From contig RBWT01000006.1 in assembly GCA_004010275.1 (NCBI GenBank), forward strand, positions 29,152-93,151: DNA of 64,000 bases. Direction: 5' to 3'. Of the stretch, positions 11,135-21,635 are shown piece after piece (positions within the stretch are counted from its first letter, which is position 1; each line of letters starts with the position of its first letter). Made by a program: the position numbers and the translations under genes. This stretch comes from Streptomyces huasconensis. Lineage in GTDB: Bacteria; Actinomycetota; Actinomycetes; Streptomycetales; Streptomycetaceae. Below the pieces are notes generated by a model, which ran no database searches, was not told where the DNA came from, and saw only the letters and a list, made by a program, of their open reading frames with translations.

Positions 11135-11164
11135 GGGGGCAGGGGCATGACCGCCCCTGCCCCC
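11135..11164. terminator. Bidirectional intrinsic terminator
   Basis: A perfect 12-base-pair stem (GGGGGCAGGGGC with GCCCCTGCCCCC) closes a six-base loop, ATGACC. It lies exactly between the converging ends of the 185-residue gene and the NHL/ricin gene, so it probably serves both strands. There is no long T run, which is common for Streptomyces terminators. Confidence 0.8.
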
Positions 11165-11169
11165 CTGCG

Positions 11170-12666
11170 TCATACCGGGAGCAGCTGCCATTGACGGCTT
11201 CGAGGGTCGCCCTCCGCCTCGTACTGCTTGATCACCGTGCGGGCGTTGGTGTCGACCCGCAGCAGCAGACCACTGTTGCGGTTCGCGATCTCGTACACCC
11301 GTGGAGAATCGGTCACCGGGCCCACCGGGATCAGCCGCCACTGCTGGTGGTGCGCGTCAGCACCCTCGTAGGCGCGCTGCGCCACCACCGCACCCTTGGC
11401 CTTGTGGGCTCCTACGACCTCCAGGACCTTGCCGCTGCGCACGTTCTCGATCCGGTACAGGACCTCGCCGTCGTCCTGCCCCGCCGCGACCAGCCGCCAC
11501 CGCTGGTGGTCCCTGGGGACGGTGAGCGTCTGCTGTACCTCGGCCCCGTCCTTGGTCGACTCATGCACGACCGAAATCCGCAGTTTGCTGCGGACGTTGG
11601 CCCAGGAGACCACCGTGCCCGAATCGGGCAGCCCCGCCAACTTCGCCGACGTGATCTTCCGGACCCGGGTGTTGCTGTAGTCGGCGATGTAGAGCGAGTC
11701 CACGCAGTCCACAGCAAGCCCGTACGGGTTGTACAGCTTGGCGTCCTTGGCGGCCAACTCGCCGTCACCATCGAAGCCCGGGGCGCCTGTTCCGGCAAGC
11801 GTGCTGACCTTCCCGTCAGCCGCGACCTTCGTGATCCGGTGGCTGCCGTAGTCGGCGACATAGAGGTCGCCCACGCTGTCCACCGCCATCCCCACTGAGG
11901 TGTTCAACGGGGCCGTGGCCGTCCCGGCAAGCGTGCGGATCTTCCCATCGGCCTTCGTGACCTTCCGGACCCGCTGGTTGCCGGAATCGGCGATGTAGAG
12001 GTTGCCTGTACTGTCCACCGCCACGGCGCTCGGGAACTTCAGCTGGGCGTCGGTGGCGAGGGTACCGTCAGGGGCCAAACCAGGGGTGCCCTTCCCGGCC
12101 ACCGTGCTGATCTTCCCGTCAGCCGTGACCTTCCTGATCTGGTGGTTGCCGTGATCGACGATATAAACATCGCCCGCGCTGTCCACCGCGACATCGTGCG
12201 GCGTGCTCAGAGAGGTAGCGGTGGCCAAGGTGCGGTCAGTGGCCCCGGTGCCCGTCCCGGCGAACGTATAGACCTTCCCGTCGGCCATCGTGACCTTCCG
12301 GATGCGGTGGTTACCCGCATCGGCGATGTAGAGGTCGCCCGCGCTGTCCACGGCAATCCCACGCGGGTGTTGCAGCGCGGCCGAAAGGGCGGAGACCCCC
12401 TCTGCTCCACGTCCCGGACTCCCGGTCCCCGCGACCGTGCTGATCTTCCCGTCAGACGTGACCCTCCGGACCCGATGGCCGGCGTGCTCACAGATGTAGA
12501 GGGTCCCGTCGCGGTCCACCGCGACCCCGTACGGACCGTTCAACTTGGTCGAACGGGCCAGCTCCTTGCCGTCTTTGGCCGCCTCTGGGGTAGCTGTTCC
12601 CGCAACTGTGCTGATCCGGCGAGCAGCCTGTTCGCCGTCTGCCGTTCCCGTGTCAGTGCTCATCAT
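11170..12666 (-). CDS. NHL-repeat beta-propeller protein with C-terminal ricin-like domain
   Basis: An intact 498-residue protein. Residues from about 15 to 340 form roughly six NHL repeats with the pattern GVAVDRDGTLYICEHAGHRV, then ISTVAGTG, repeated closely. This is a typical six-bladed propeller. The last 150 residues carry a beta-trefoil with QRWRLVAAG, QQWRLIPVG and a terminal RQWQLLPV, so three QxW units are visible. No signal peptide is seen. It shares the ricin-like module with the gene at 6558-8236, which argues that both belong to one cassette. A scaffold or surface-recognition protein is the most likely role. The start is the first of two ATGs, after AAGGGACGAAG. Confidence 0.8.
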   Translation of the reverse strand: MMSTDTGTADGEQAARRISTVAGTATPEAAKDGKELARSTKLNGPYGVAVDRDGTLYICEHAGHRVRRVTSDGKISTVAGTGSPGRGAEGVSALSAALQHPRGIAVDSAGDLYIADAGNHRIRKVTMADGKVYTFAGTGTGATDRTLATATSLSTPHDVAVDSAGDVYIVDHGNHQIRKVTADGKISTVAGKGTPGLAPDGTLATDAQLKFPSAVAVDSTGNLYIADSGNQRVRKVTKADGKIRTLAGTATAPLNTSVGMAVDSVGDLYVADYGSHRITKVAADGKVSTLAGTGAPGFDGDGELAAKDAKLYNPYGLAVDCVDSLYIADYSNTRVRKITSAKLAGLPDSGTVVSWANVRSKLRISVVHESTKDGAEVQQTLTVPRDHQRWRLVAAGQDDGEVLYRIENVRSGKVLEVVGAHKAKGAVVAQRAYEGADAHHQQWRLIPVGPVTDSPRVYEIANRNSGLLLRVDTNARTVIKQYEAEGDPRSRQWQLLPV

Positions 12667-12931
12667 CTTCGTCCCTTCACCCGTTCACACGACCGCCGAC
12701 CTGATGGTGACGGGGAGAGCGGACGAACAGAGCGCGAAGCGGAACGCCGGATCACACCCTTGTCCTGAAACGGAGCGTTTACCCATGCGCGGCCTATGGG
12801 GCGCCTCCTGCGCAGGGTGCATTACGTGCAGACACACGACCGGAAGATCGGCCACCCTCACGAGGGAATGACGGGTGCGATGTTGACGAAGCCGCCGTAA
12901 GTGGGACCTTGTCCGGCAGGGGCAGGGATCG

Positions 12932-13519
12932 TCAGTCCTCGCACGCCGTGATGTCGTCGTCGCATCCCTCGACGTGGTCCGGGGCGATGGCGCTCAGCCG
13001 CCACAGGACCAGGCCCGTGCCGTCCTTCACCGGATCGACGCTGATCTTGAATGACGTGCCCGACGGGATGTTGAACTGGTCCGCCTCGGGGTCCCCGCAT
13101 CCGATGCCGTAGGCCTGTTCGTCTTCTCCGCGGGAGAGCGTGAGGGTGAGTTCGTCGACGCCGCGGGTGTCGCAGGTGATGTCGAGGCGGTACGGCCTGT
13201 CGCCGGGGGCCTCGTAGGTCTTGTCGGCGCCGGACGCGATGTACGACGTATCGCTGTCGACGAGCGTGGGGTCGGTTCCGTCGTCGGCGTAGGCATCCAG
13301 AGCCCGCTGCGCCCGCTGGAGGGCGTCGTCGGGTTCCCAGCTCCGGCCGTTGCCGGACGACGTGTCCGAGGTGGGGCGAGAGGTGGACGGGGGCGGCGTG
13401 GACCTCTTCTCGCCGGGGGTCCCCCCACTGTCACCGTTCCCTTGTCCGGCACAGCCGACGAGGAGGGCGGCCGCGAGGGCGGCCACGGCACCGAGGCGGG
13501 AGGTGGAGCGTATATGCAT
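12932..13519 (-). CDS. Putative secreted lipoprotein
   Basis: A 195-residue protein with a classic lipoprotein signal: basic N terminus, hydrophobic Ala/Leu core, and lipobox LLVGC with the acylated Cys at residue 23. A Ser/Thr/Pro-rich linker follows, then a small domain of about 140 residues that includes two spaced Cys pairs (DITCDTRG, YGIGCGDPE, EGCDDD). I do not recognise the family. It is anchored on the outer face of the membrane. The region upstream on the same strand holds the beta-repeat protein starting at 14050. Confidence 0.7.
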   Translation of the reverse strand: MHIRSTSRLGAVAALAAALLVGCAGQGNGDSGGTPGEKRSTPPPSTSRPTSDTSSGNGRSWEPDDALQRAQRALDAYADDGTDPTLVDSDTSYIASGADKTYEAPGDRPYRLDITCDTRGVDELTLTLSRGEDEQAYGIGCGDPEADQFNIPSGTSFKISVDPVKDGTGLVLWRLSAIAPDHVEGCDDDITACED

Positions 13520-13539
13520 GAATGCACCTTATGAGTTGA

Positions 13540-14050
13540 GAGGTGGGAAGCGTGATCCGACGCCGGGGCAGCCGCGAGGGCGGCCCCGGCCGTCAGGTCA
13601 TCGAGCCGTGCCGGTTCGAGGGTCAGCGCGCCGCGCACTACCCACAGCTCAGGGCCGCACACCGCCTCGCAGGCCGCTCCGCTCTGCCCCGCATGCGGGG
13701 TCCGGGCAAGGGCCGCGGCCCGGGCGGGCGGCGGAACGAGCTGGTACTCCCGCCCCACTGCGTCGGCCTGGGTGTTGCCGTACACGGTCACCTCGCCGTC
13801 GGACCAACGTACGAACAGGTCGAAGTCGGAGTTGACGGAGCCGTCGAAGTCACCGCACGCGATGAACGACGCGTGCTCCTTCTTTTTCCCGTGGAGCGGT
13901 CTCGGTCGCTCGAAGGGTGGGCACGGGTGTGCGATCCGGCCAAGTGGACTTGTGGCCGACGGTTTCGGCGGCTCGGGGAATCCGCGTCCTCGCAGGTCGC
14001 GGGCGTGCCCGCGCCTCGCGGCATCGATGGGCAGTCGCTGATCAGTCATT
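13540..14050 (-). CDS. Hypothetical protein with WSDGEVT-type repeat, 3' end unclear
   Basis: The start is well supported: an ATG at 14050 preceded by GGGAGGCGGA. The middle of the protein reads ASFIACGDFDGSVNSDFDLF followed by VRWSDGEVTVYGN. This resembles an FG-GAP-like repeat seen in secreted Streptomyces proteins, normally present in two or more copies. After about residue 105 the sequence loses this character, and the frame stays open far into the lipoprotein gene. A frameshift near 13720-13740 is therefore likely. The true end cannot be fixed; a stop in a neighbouring frame lies at about 13638. It could also be a decayed remnant. Confidence 0.4.
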
Positions 14051-14445
14051 CCGCCTCCCGAGCTTGGGCACAAGTTCCACACATCCCCTCTCCAGGCGGG
14101 CGCCGATGGTCTAGATTGACCGTGCTTCGCAGCGGACACGGGGCGACAAAAGGTGATCTTTGAGTCCGAGGCCGTGGACGGCCGGTAAGGGCGTCCACGG
14201 TGTCAGACGTGGCAGTGATCAGTTCCTGGAGCCCGAAGCGGAGGGCTCGGGTGCGGGGAGCATCCGAGTCGGCTGCCGCCAGGGTGCGTTGCGTACGCAG
14301 CGCTGAAACGGTCGGACATGTCATGTCCGGGAGGCGGGGGCCTCCCGAGGGGGAGAACGGCGCGGCGCGGGGGGCGGGGGTGCCTCCTGGGCGAGCAGAC
14401 AGTGCGAGGCGAAAGCGTCGAACCACTGGCGACCTGGGGGGTTCT
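14051..14445 (+). promoter_or_regulatory. Leader region of the polysaccharide operon with an 8-bp hairpin
   Basis: About 400 bases separate the divergent minus-strand gene from the first polysaccharide gene. CCGTGGAC at 14172-14179 and GTCCACGG at 14193-14200 form a perfect 8-base-pair inverted repeat with a 13-base loop. It could be an operator or an RNA hairpin. TTGACC at 14117 could be a -35 box, but no convincing -10 box follows. An open frame runs from 14200, but its first 82 codons look non-coding. The likely start is the GTG at 14446 behind a GGGGGG ribosome-binding site. Confidence 0.4.
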
Positions 14446-15924
14446 GTGGAGCAGGGGGAGTTAGTCAGCCCTTTTCCGTCGGCGCGCGGGCGGCTGCCGG
14501 ACGAGGTGATCGGCAGAACCGCGACCGACTGGGAACAGCGGTACCGCCGTACCGTGATCACCACCGATACGGCGGTCACCGCCTGCGTGGTGGCGGCGAT
14601 CGGCATCTTCTTCGGGGCCAGGGACGCGGCCAACTGGCACGAGAAATGGGGCATCCTCGCCTTCGGCACCGAACTGCTGGTGCTGGGAGCGCTCGCGGCG
14701 AGCCGGGCGTGGGCCCCGGCCGTGCTCGGCCAGGGCGCCGAGGAGTTCCGCCGGCTCGGCCGCTCGCTGTTCGCGGCCGTCGTCGTCCTGGCGCTCGGCG
14801 GGATCGCCCTCACCTCGCGCAACATCAAACTCTGGATCTTCGTCGCGGTCCCCGCGATCGCGCTCACCACCATGATCGCCCGGTACCTGCTGCGCCTTCG
14901 GCTGCACAGACAGCGGAAGGATGGGCTCTGCCTGAGACCGGTCCTGGCCGCCGGAAGCCCCGACTCGGTACGCGATCTGATCACTCGGGCACGCAAGTTG
15001 CCGCACCTCGGCTGGCGGGTGGAGGCGGTGTGCACGGCGGACGGCCACGGGCTCGACGGTGACCAACTGGACGGAGTGCCGGTCGTCGGCCGGCTGGCGG
15101 ACGTCGCGGGCCACGTCCGCCGCGACGGCTACCGCGTCGTCGCGATCACCCCGGACCCGCACTGGTCACCGGAACGGCTCCAGCGGCTCGCCTGGAACCT
15201 CGAGGGCAGCGATGCCGAAATGGTCGTGGCCCCCGTGCTGATGGAAGTGGCCGGCCCACGGCTGCACGTCGACGCGGTGCTCGGGATACCCCTGCTGCGG
15301 GTCAGCATGCCGACCTTCACCGGGGGCCGCCGGGTGGTCAAAGAGGTCGTCGACCGCCTGGGCGCCGCGATCCTGCTGCTGCTCTTCGCGCCCCTGATGG
15401 TGCTCGTCGGGCTGCTCGTGCTGGCGGACAGCCGGGGCGGCGCGCTGTACCGCCAGCGCAGGGTCGGCAAGGACGGCCGCGAGTTCACCATCTTCAAGTT
15501 CCGCACCATGGTCCCCGGGGCGCACGGGGCACGTGCCGCGCTGGCCCACCGCAACGACGGCGCCGGTCTGCTGTTCAAGTTGCGCCGCGACCCACGTGTG
15601 ACCCGGGTGGGGGCGGTGCTGCGCCGGTACTCGCTCGACGAACTGCCGCAGCTGTTCAACGTGCTCACCGGTTCGATGTCGCTGGTCGGCCCGCGGCCTC
15701 CGCTGCCGGAGGAGTCCGCCGCGTACGGCCCGGACATCCGGCGGCGGCTGCTGGTCAAGCCCGGACTCACCGGACTGTGGCAGATCAGCGGACGCAGCGA
15801 CCTGCCCTGGGAGGAGGCGGTCCGCCTCGATCTGCGGTACGTGGAGGACTGGTCGCTCGCCCTCGACACGGTGATCTTGTGGAAGACGCTGCGTGCGGTG
15901 CTCCACGGGCAGGGGGCCTACTGA
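14446..15924 (+). CDS. Polyprenyl-phosphate sugar-1-phosphate transferase (exopolysaccharide initiation)
   Basis: A membrane phosphoglycosyltransferase of about 490 residues. The N-terminal half has four or five hydrophobic segments. A Rossmann-like middle domain follows, then another membrane helix (AILLLLFAPLMVLVGLLVLA) and the bacterial sugar transferase domain. The diagnostic motifs are FKFRTM, DELPQLFNVLTGSMSLVGPR and KPGLTGLWQISGR. The enzyme moves a sugar-1-phosphate from a nucleotide sugar to undecaprenyl phosphate and so starts the repeat unit at the inner face of the membrane. It is the first gene of the operon and is intact. Its stop overlaps a small downstream ATG (TGATG), where the 15-base repeats begin. 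Confidence 0.9.
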   Translation: MEQGELVSPFPSARGRLPDEVIGRTATDWEQRYRRTVITTDTAVTACVVAAIGIFFGARDAANWHEKWGILAFGTELLVLGALAASRAWAPAVLGQGAEEFRRLGRSLFAAVVVLALGGIALTSRNIKLWIFVAVPAIALTTMIARYLLRLRLHRQRKDGLCLRPVLAAGSPDSVRDLITRARKLPHLGWRVEAVCTADGHGLDGDQLDGVPVVGRLADVAGHVRRDGYRVVAITPDPHWSPERLQRLAWNLEGSDAEMVVAPVLMEVAGPRLHVDAVLGIPLLRVSMPTFTGGRRVVKEVVDRLGAAILLLLFAPLMVLVGLLVLADSRGGALYRQRRVGKDGREFTIFKFRTMVPGAHGARAALAHRNDGAGLLFKLRRDPRVTRVGAVLRRYSLDELPQLFNVLTGSMSLVGPRPPLPEESAAYGPDIRRRLLVKPGLTGLWQISGRSDLPWEEAVRLDLRYVEDWSLALDTVILWKTLRAVLHGQGAY

Positions 15925-15937
15925 TGTGCGCATCGAA

Positions 15938-16033
15938 GCGTGATCGGTCGCAGCGTGATCTGTCGACGCGTGATCTGTCGACGTGTGATCTGTCGCAGCG
16001 CGATACGCCGACGCGTGATCTGTCGAAGCGTGG
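15938..16033 (+). repeat. Six tandem 15-bp repeats between two polysaccharide genes
   Basis: The unit is GCGTGATCTGTCGAC with small variations, six full copies plus a partial one. Read from the ATG at 15924, which overlaps the previous stop, it encodes the pentapeptide RDLS(T/Q/K) over and over. That frame then runs into the next gene in the wrong frame, so a real protein is doubtful. The 15-base period keeps all frames open. It may be a variable tandem repeat or a spacer. Confidence 0.75.
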
Positions 16034-16098
16034 GGGGCGTCGTCCGATCGGCGCACGGGCGCAGGCCATCAGGGCCTGCCCGGGGGGAGGGACGGGAC

Positions 16099-17410
<1,312 letters not shown>

Positions 17411-17414
<4 letters not shown>

Positions 17415-18716
17415 CAGAACGTTCGGTGACGCGTCGTCGTCCGATGGCGCGTCGTCCGGTGACACCGCCGGCGGCGACCGGCCCGGCCGGCGCGCGCTGG
17501 TCCTGGTGGAGAACCTGTCGGTGCCGTTCGACCGACGGGTGTGGCAGGAGTGCACGACGCTGCGCGACGCGGGCTGGGAGGTGCATGTCATCTGCCCCCG
17601 GGGCACCAAGCGGGACACGGAGCCGGAGGCGGAGATCGACGGGGTGCGGATTCACCGCTACCCGTTGCGCGCGGCGACCGGAGGCCCGGCCGGCTACCTG
17701 CGGGAGTACGGATCGGCGCTGTGGCATACGTTCCGGCTGGCCCGCAAGGTCGGCCCGGTCGACGTGGTGCACGCCTGCAACCCGCCCGACCTGCTGTTCC
17801 TGCCCGCCCTGTGGCTGAAGCGGCGCGGCGCGCGGTTCGTCTTCGACCAGCACGACCTGGTGCCCGAGCTGTACCTCTCCCGGTTCGACCGCGGCGAAGA
17901 CCTGCTCTACCGCGCCGTGTGCGCGTTGGAACGGCTGACCTACCGGGCCGCGGACGTCGTGCTGGCCACGAACGAGAGCTACCGGGACGTCGCGGTGCGC
18001 CGCGGCGGCCGGCGGCCGGAGGACGTCTTCGTGGTGCGCAGCGCACCGGACACCGACCGGTTCCATCCCGTACCGCCCGAGCCGGAACTGAAGCGCGGCA
18101 AGCCTCATCTGCTGTGCTATCTCGGCGTCATGGGCCCGCAGGACGGCGTCGACTACGCCTTGCGGGCCCTGGCGAAGCTCCGCGACGACCTCGGGCGTAC
18201 CGACTGGCATGCGGTGTTCGTCGGCGGGGGCGACACCTTCGAGGCGATGGTGGAGCTGTCCCGGCGGCTCGGGCTCACGGAACACGTCCAGTTCACCGGC
18301 CGTATCCCGGACGCCGACCTGGCGCGCTACCTCTGCACCGCGGACGTATGCCTCTCCCCGGACCCGCGCAACCCGCTCAATGACCTGTCGACCATGAACA
18401 AGGTTCTGGAGTACATGGTGATGGGCCGCCCGATCGTCTCCTTCGACCTTCGCGAGGCGAGAGTCTCCGCCGGTGACGCCGCCGTCTACGCGCCCGCCAA
18501 CGACGAGGCCCAATTCGCCGCGCTCATCGGGAAGTTGCTGGACGATCCCGAGCAGCGGGCCCGGATGGGCGAGATCGGCCAGGAGCGGATCAGCGGACAG
18601 CTCTCCTGGCGGAACTCGCAGGCCTCCCTGCTCGCCGCCTACGCCGCCGCCTGCCCTGACGACGCCCCGGCCGCGCCGGGCGCCCGGACCGGGCCCCGAG
18701 GAGGCAGCGCCGTTGA
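17411..18716 (+). CDS. Glycosyltransferase family 4 (frameshifted)
   Basis: About 430 residues of GT-B fold. Visible motifs are LVENLSVPFDRRVWQECTTL near the start, DVVHACNPPDLLFLPALWLK, VFDQHDLVPELYLSRF, and the donor-side block LSPDPRNPLNDLSTMNKVLE with YMVMGRPIVSFD. It would add a sugar to the lipid-linked repeat unit in the cytoplasm. The GTG at 17411 overlaps the preceding stop and opens with a pentapeptide-like stretch (TERSV, TRRRP, MARRP, VTPPA). A frameshift near 17490 joins this to the conserved domain. A second shift near 18650-18700 is needed to reach the TGA at 18714, which overlaps the next start. Confidence 0.85.
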
Positions 18717-20104
18717 GCGAGGACCCGATACGCCTGGCCACCATCGGGCGGATCTTCCGGCGGCGCGCGCGGCTGCTCGTCGTCGTCGCCGTGGCGGGCG
18801 CGCTCGTCGGCTACAGCGCCTCACTGCTGTTCCCGCCGAGGTACACCACGTCGGCCTCGATACTGCTGGCCGGGCAGTGGGAGGAGCGCGAGCTGCTCAC
18901 GCAGGCGGAGGTGGCGGCCAGTTCGGCCGTGGTCGACCGCGCGGCCGCCGCGCTCGACTGGAGCGGCGTCAGCGGCGGCGAACTGCGGGACCACGTGCGT
19001 GCGAGAGCCGCCGACGGGAACATCATCAAGATCTCCGGAACGGCCGACAGCCCGGAGCGCGCCCAGCGGCTCTCCGACCAGGTGGCCCGGCAGTTCGTCT
19101 CCTTCGCCGCGCGGATCGCGGGCGAGACCACCGACTCCGAGGAGGCGGCGGCGCCCGAGACGCTGCGGGAGAAGGTGGTGCAGACCAACCGCCGCATCAG
19201 CGACCTGGCCGCCGCGGCCGATCCGGGCCGGACCGTGGAAAGCGTGCAGGCCCGCACCGAGCTGGAGAAGCTGCGCACCGCCCTGCACGAAGCCATGAAG
19301 AAGCTGGACGAGGCCGACCCGGCGGCCAACAAGGCCGGCATGGTCGTCATGGGCCCCGCGGCCCGGCCGACCGGCGAGGCACCGCCGACGAGGACGCACC
19401 TCATCGCAGGCGGAGCACTGTCGTTCCTCCTGCTCGCGGTCATCGGCCACCTCGTCGCCGCACGGGCGAGCCGTCGACCGCGCACCGAACAGGTCATCGC
19501 CGCCGCGCTCGGCTCTCGACGCTGCTCGGCACGTCGACGTGCCCGGCGAACGGCCCGCGCACCGGCCACAAGGACGCGACCCGCGGGCCTGGACCCGCAG
19601 GCTCCTTGGCGTCGACACCCGGTGGGACATACCGGCACCCCCGCGCCCCTCCGGCGACGAAGCCGACAGACAGCTCCGCCACCGACGGGTGTGGGCCCGC
19701 CTCCAAGCCCAACTTCCCGCCCCCCAGCGGCTGCTGTTCGTTGTGCCGGAAGGCGTCGAGATCGCCCGCCGGCAGCCGGGCAGCTCGTCGCCGAGGCCGG
19801 GGGCGATCCGGCCCGCACCTCTTCGAGCGGGGGAGCCCCCACGCCGCGGGTGGTGGAGGTTCCGGTCTCCCGGCCGCTGGTCCCGGACCGCGACACCGAG
19901 TCCGGTGCCCTGGTCGTACTCAGCCTGGGCAGCTGGACCACGGAGGAGCTGGCCGGCATCGCGGAGGCCTGTGCGGACGCGGGGCACGAGGTCGTCGGGA
20001 CCGTCGTCGCCTGCGCGGTCCGGACCCGTACGCCACGGACCGTTGATCCTTCTCCGCGCCCCATGACCGGGGTGGGCGACCACGCGAGGGGAGGTGCGCG
20101 GTGA
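18713..20104 (+). CDS. Wzz-like polysaccharide co-polymerase (two frameshifts)
   Basis: The N-terminal part has a membrane helix (LLVVVAVAGALVGYSASLLF) directly followed by the Wzz motif PPRYTTSASILLAG. An alpha-helical periplasm-type segment comes next, then a second helix (LIAGGALSFLLLAVIGHLVA). Frames change near 19513 and 19765. The C-terminal part (LLFVVPEGVEIARR, then ALVVLSLGSWTTEELAGIAE) resembles the end of a bacterial tyrosine kinase domain but shows no Walker A. Such proteins set polymer chain length together with Wzy. The start is a TTG at 18713 overlapping the preceding TGA, and the gene ends at 20104. Confidence 0.75.
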   Translation: MSEDPIRLATIGRIFRRRARLLVVVAVAGALVGYSASLLFPPRYTTSASILLAGQWEERELLTQAEVAASSAVVDRAAAALDWSGVSGGELRDHVRARAADGNIIKISGTADSPERAQRLSDQVARQFVSFAARIAGETTDSEEAAAPETLREKVVQTNRRISDLAAAADPGRTVESVQARTELEKLRTALHEAMKKLDEADPAANKAGMVVMGPAARPTGEAPPTRTHLIAGGALSFLLLAVIGHLVAARASRRPRTEQVIAAALGSRRCSARRRARRTARAPATRTRPAGLDPQAPWRRHPVGHTGTPAPLRRRSRQTAPPPTGVGPPPSPTSRPPAAAVRCAGRRRDRPPAAGQLVAEAGGDPARTSSSGGAPTPRVVEVPVSRPLVPDRDTESGALVVLSLGSWTTEELAGIAEACADAGHEVVGTVVACAVRTRTPRTVDPSPRPMTGVGDHARGGAR

Positions 20105-21632
20105 CGACGAGCAGGACAACTCCGGAGCCGTCCGCCGCCGCTCCACTCATAGACCTGCACGCGCTGGTGGTGGCGGTACGCAGGCGCCGCCGCCTCTGGT
20201 GCTCCCTGGCCCTCGCGGGGCTGCTGCTCGGCGCGGCGGTGGCGCTCCTGCGGCCGCCGCCGCCGAGCGCGGTGACCAAAGTGCTGGTCGCGCACAAGGA
20301 GGACCAGCCGAACGACACCGGAACGCTGATCCGTACCGACGTCGAGCTGCTGGCAACCACGCGGATCGCCGACAAGGCCCTGCGGTCCCTCGGCTCCCCG
20401 GAGAAACCCGAGGACTTCATGCGGGAGTACCGGGGCACCGGCCTGACCAACAACCTGCTCCGGATCGACGTGACCGGTGACAGCGACGCGCAGGCGGTGG
20501 CCCGGGCCAAGGCACTGGCCGACGCGTTCGTCGCCGACCATGTGCAACGGATGCGGGAGACCGCGAAGGCCGAGGCCAAGGCGCTGCTCGACCAGCGTGA
20601 CCGGATGCGGGACGAGCTGGCCAAGGTCGACAAGGCGATAGGAGACCGTTCGCCGCAGGCCGACCCGAAGGCGGCGGCGGGCATCGAGACGCTCTTCGCC
20701 CGCCGTGCCGAACTCAACTCGCGCATCGCCGACTTCGACCAGCGCGCCGAGGAGGCGCGCATCGGCACACCGCGGCTCGTCGCCGGCACCCGGATCGTGG
20801 ACGCCCCCCGCGCGGTGCGCCACTCCCTGCCCAAGGCGGCCGCCACCAACGCCGCGATCGGGCTCCTCCTCGGACTGGTCCTCGGGCTCGCGGTGGCCGC
20901 GGTCGGCGCCGTGGTGGCGGACCGGCCCGTGCTGCGCCGGGAGATCGCGGCGACCTCGGCGCCTCCGTCATCGCGGAGCTGCGCCGCGCACCCCGCCGGC
21001 CGGCCTGGCCGTGGCGACGCCGACGGACCCGGGTGGCGGGCGAACGCCTCACCACGACCCTGGCCCGCGCCGTACGCGGCTCCGCGGAACCGGTGTCGCT
21101 GCTCGAACTGGGCTGCGCGCGCAGTACGAGCGTGCTCGCCCTGGACGTCGCCGGGGCGCTGGCGGCGCAGGGGCCGGTGGCCGTCGTCGACGGACTGCCC
21201 GGCCCGCACCTCGCGGACAGCCGCCGCAAGCCGGGAGACCCGGACGTGGTCAGCGGCGAGGGCGCCGCGGCCCTGCCGCGCCAGGTACGCCGGCTCGGCG
21301 TCGGCTCGGTCGCGCCCGGCACCGCGTGGACCGACCTCCCGTACCTCGGGAGCCGGACCGTGCTCGTCGTGCGTGCCGGACACGCCAGTGCCGCCTGGCT
21401 GCACACCGTGGCGCGGCAACTCGCCGACCAGCGCGTCGCGGTGATCGGTGTGGTGCTGATCGACCCCGACCCGCGTGACCGGACCGACGGCACGCTCTGG
21501 GACGGGACGGACACCGCGCCGCGGGGCCGCGCCGAGCGGCCGCCCCGGCACAACGGGACGGACCGGCCGCGGGCGAAGCGGCCGCCGACGTGGGCCGCAC
21601 GGGTCCCGGACACCGACCAGGAGGCCCCGTAG
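20101..21632 (+). CDS. Second Wzz-like protein with degenerate kinase-like C terminus (one frameshift)
   Basis: About 510 residues. A helix (WCSLALAGLLLGAAVALL) is followed by PPPPSAVTKVLVAHKEDQPN, a Wzz-type entry. A long coiled helical part (residues about 130-220) and a second helix (AIGLLLGLVLGLAVAAVGAV) follow. The frame shifts near 20955. The rest (SLLELGCARSTSVLALDVAG, AVVDGLPGPHL) has the outline of a ParA/BY-kinase fold but lacks a GKS/GKT loop. The two Wzz-like genes overlap by four bases, so they are probably made together as a pair controlling chain length or export. Phosphorylation activity is unlikely from the residues seen. Confidence 0.75.
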
Positions 21633-21635
21633 AAC

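Noticed and set aside
9253..11148. A 631-residue open frame opposite the pore-former-like gene
   Set aside because: It ignores the good ribosome-binding sites and the terminator on the plus strand and shows no domains.
11135..11164. A riboswitch or RNA thermometer at the cassette end
   Set aside because: The perfect stem sits exactly between two convergent stops, which fits a terminator better.
15938..16033. A CRISPR-like array from short repeats
   Set aside because: The repeats are directly adjacent 15-base units without spacers.
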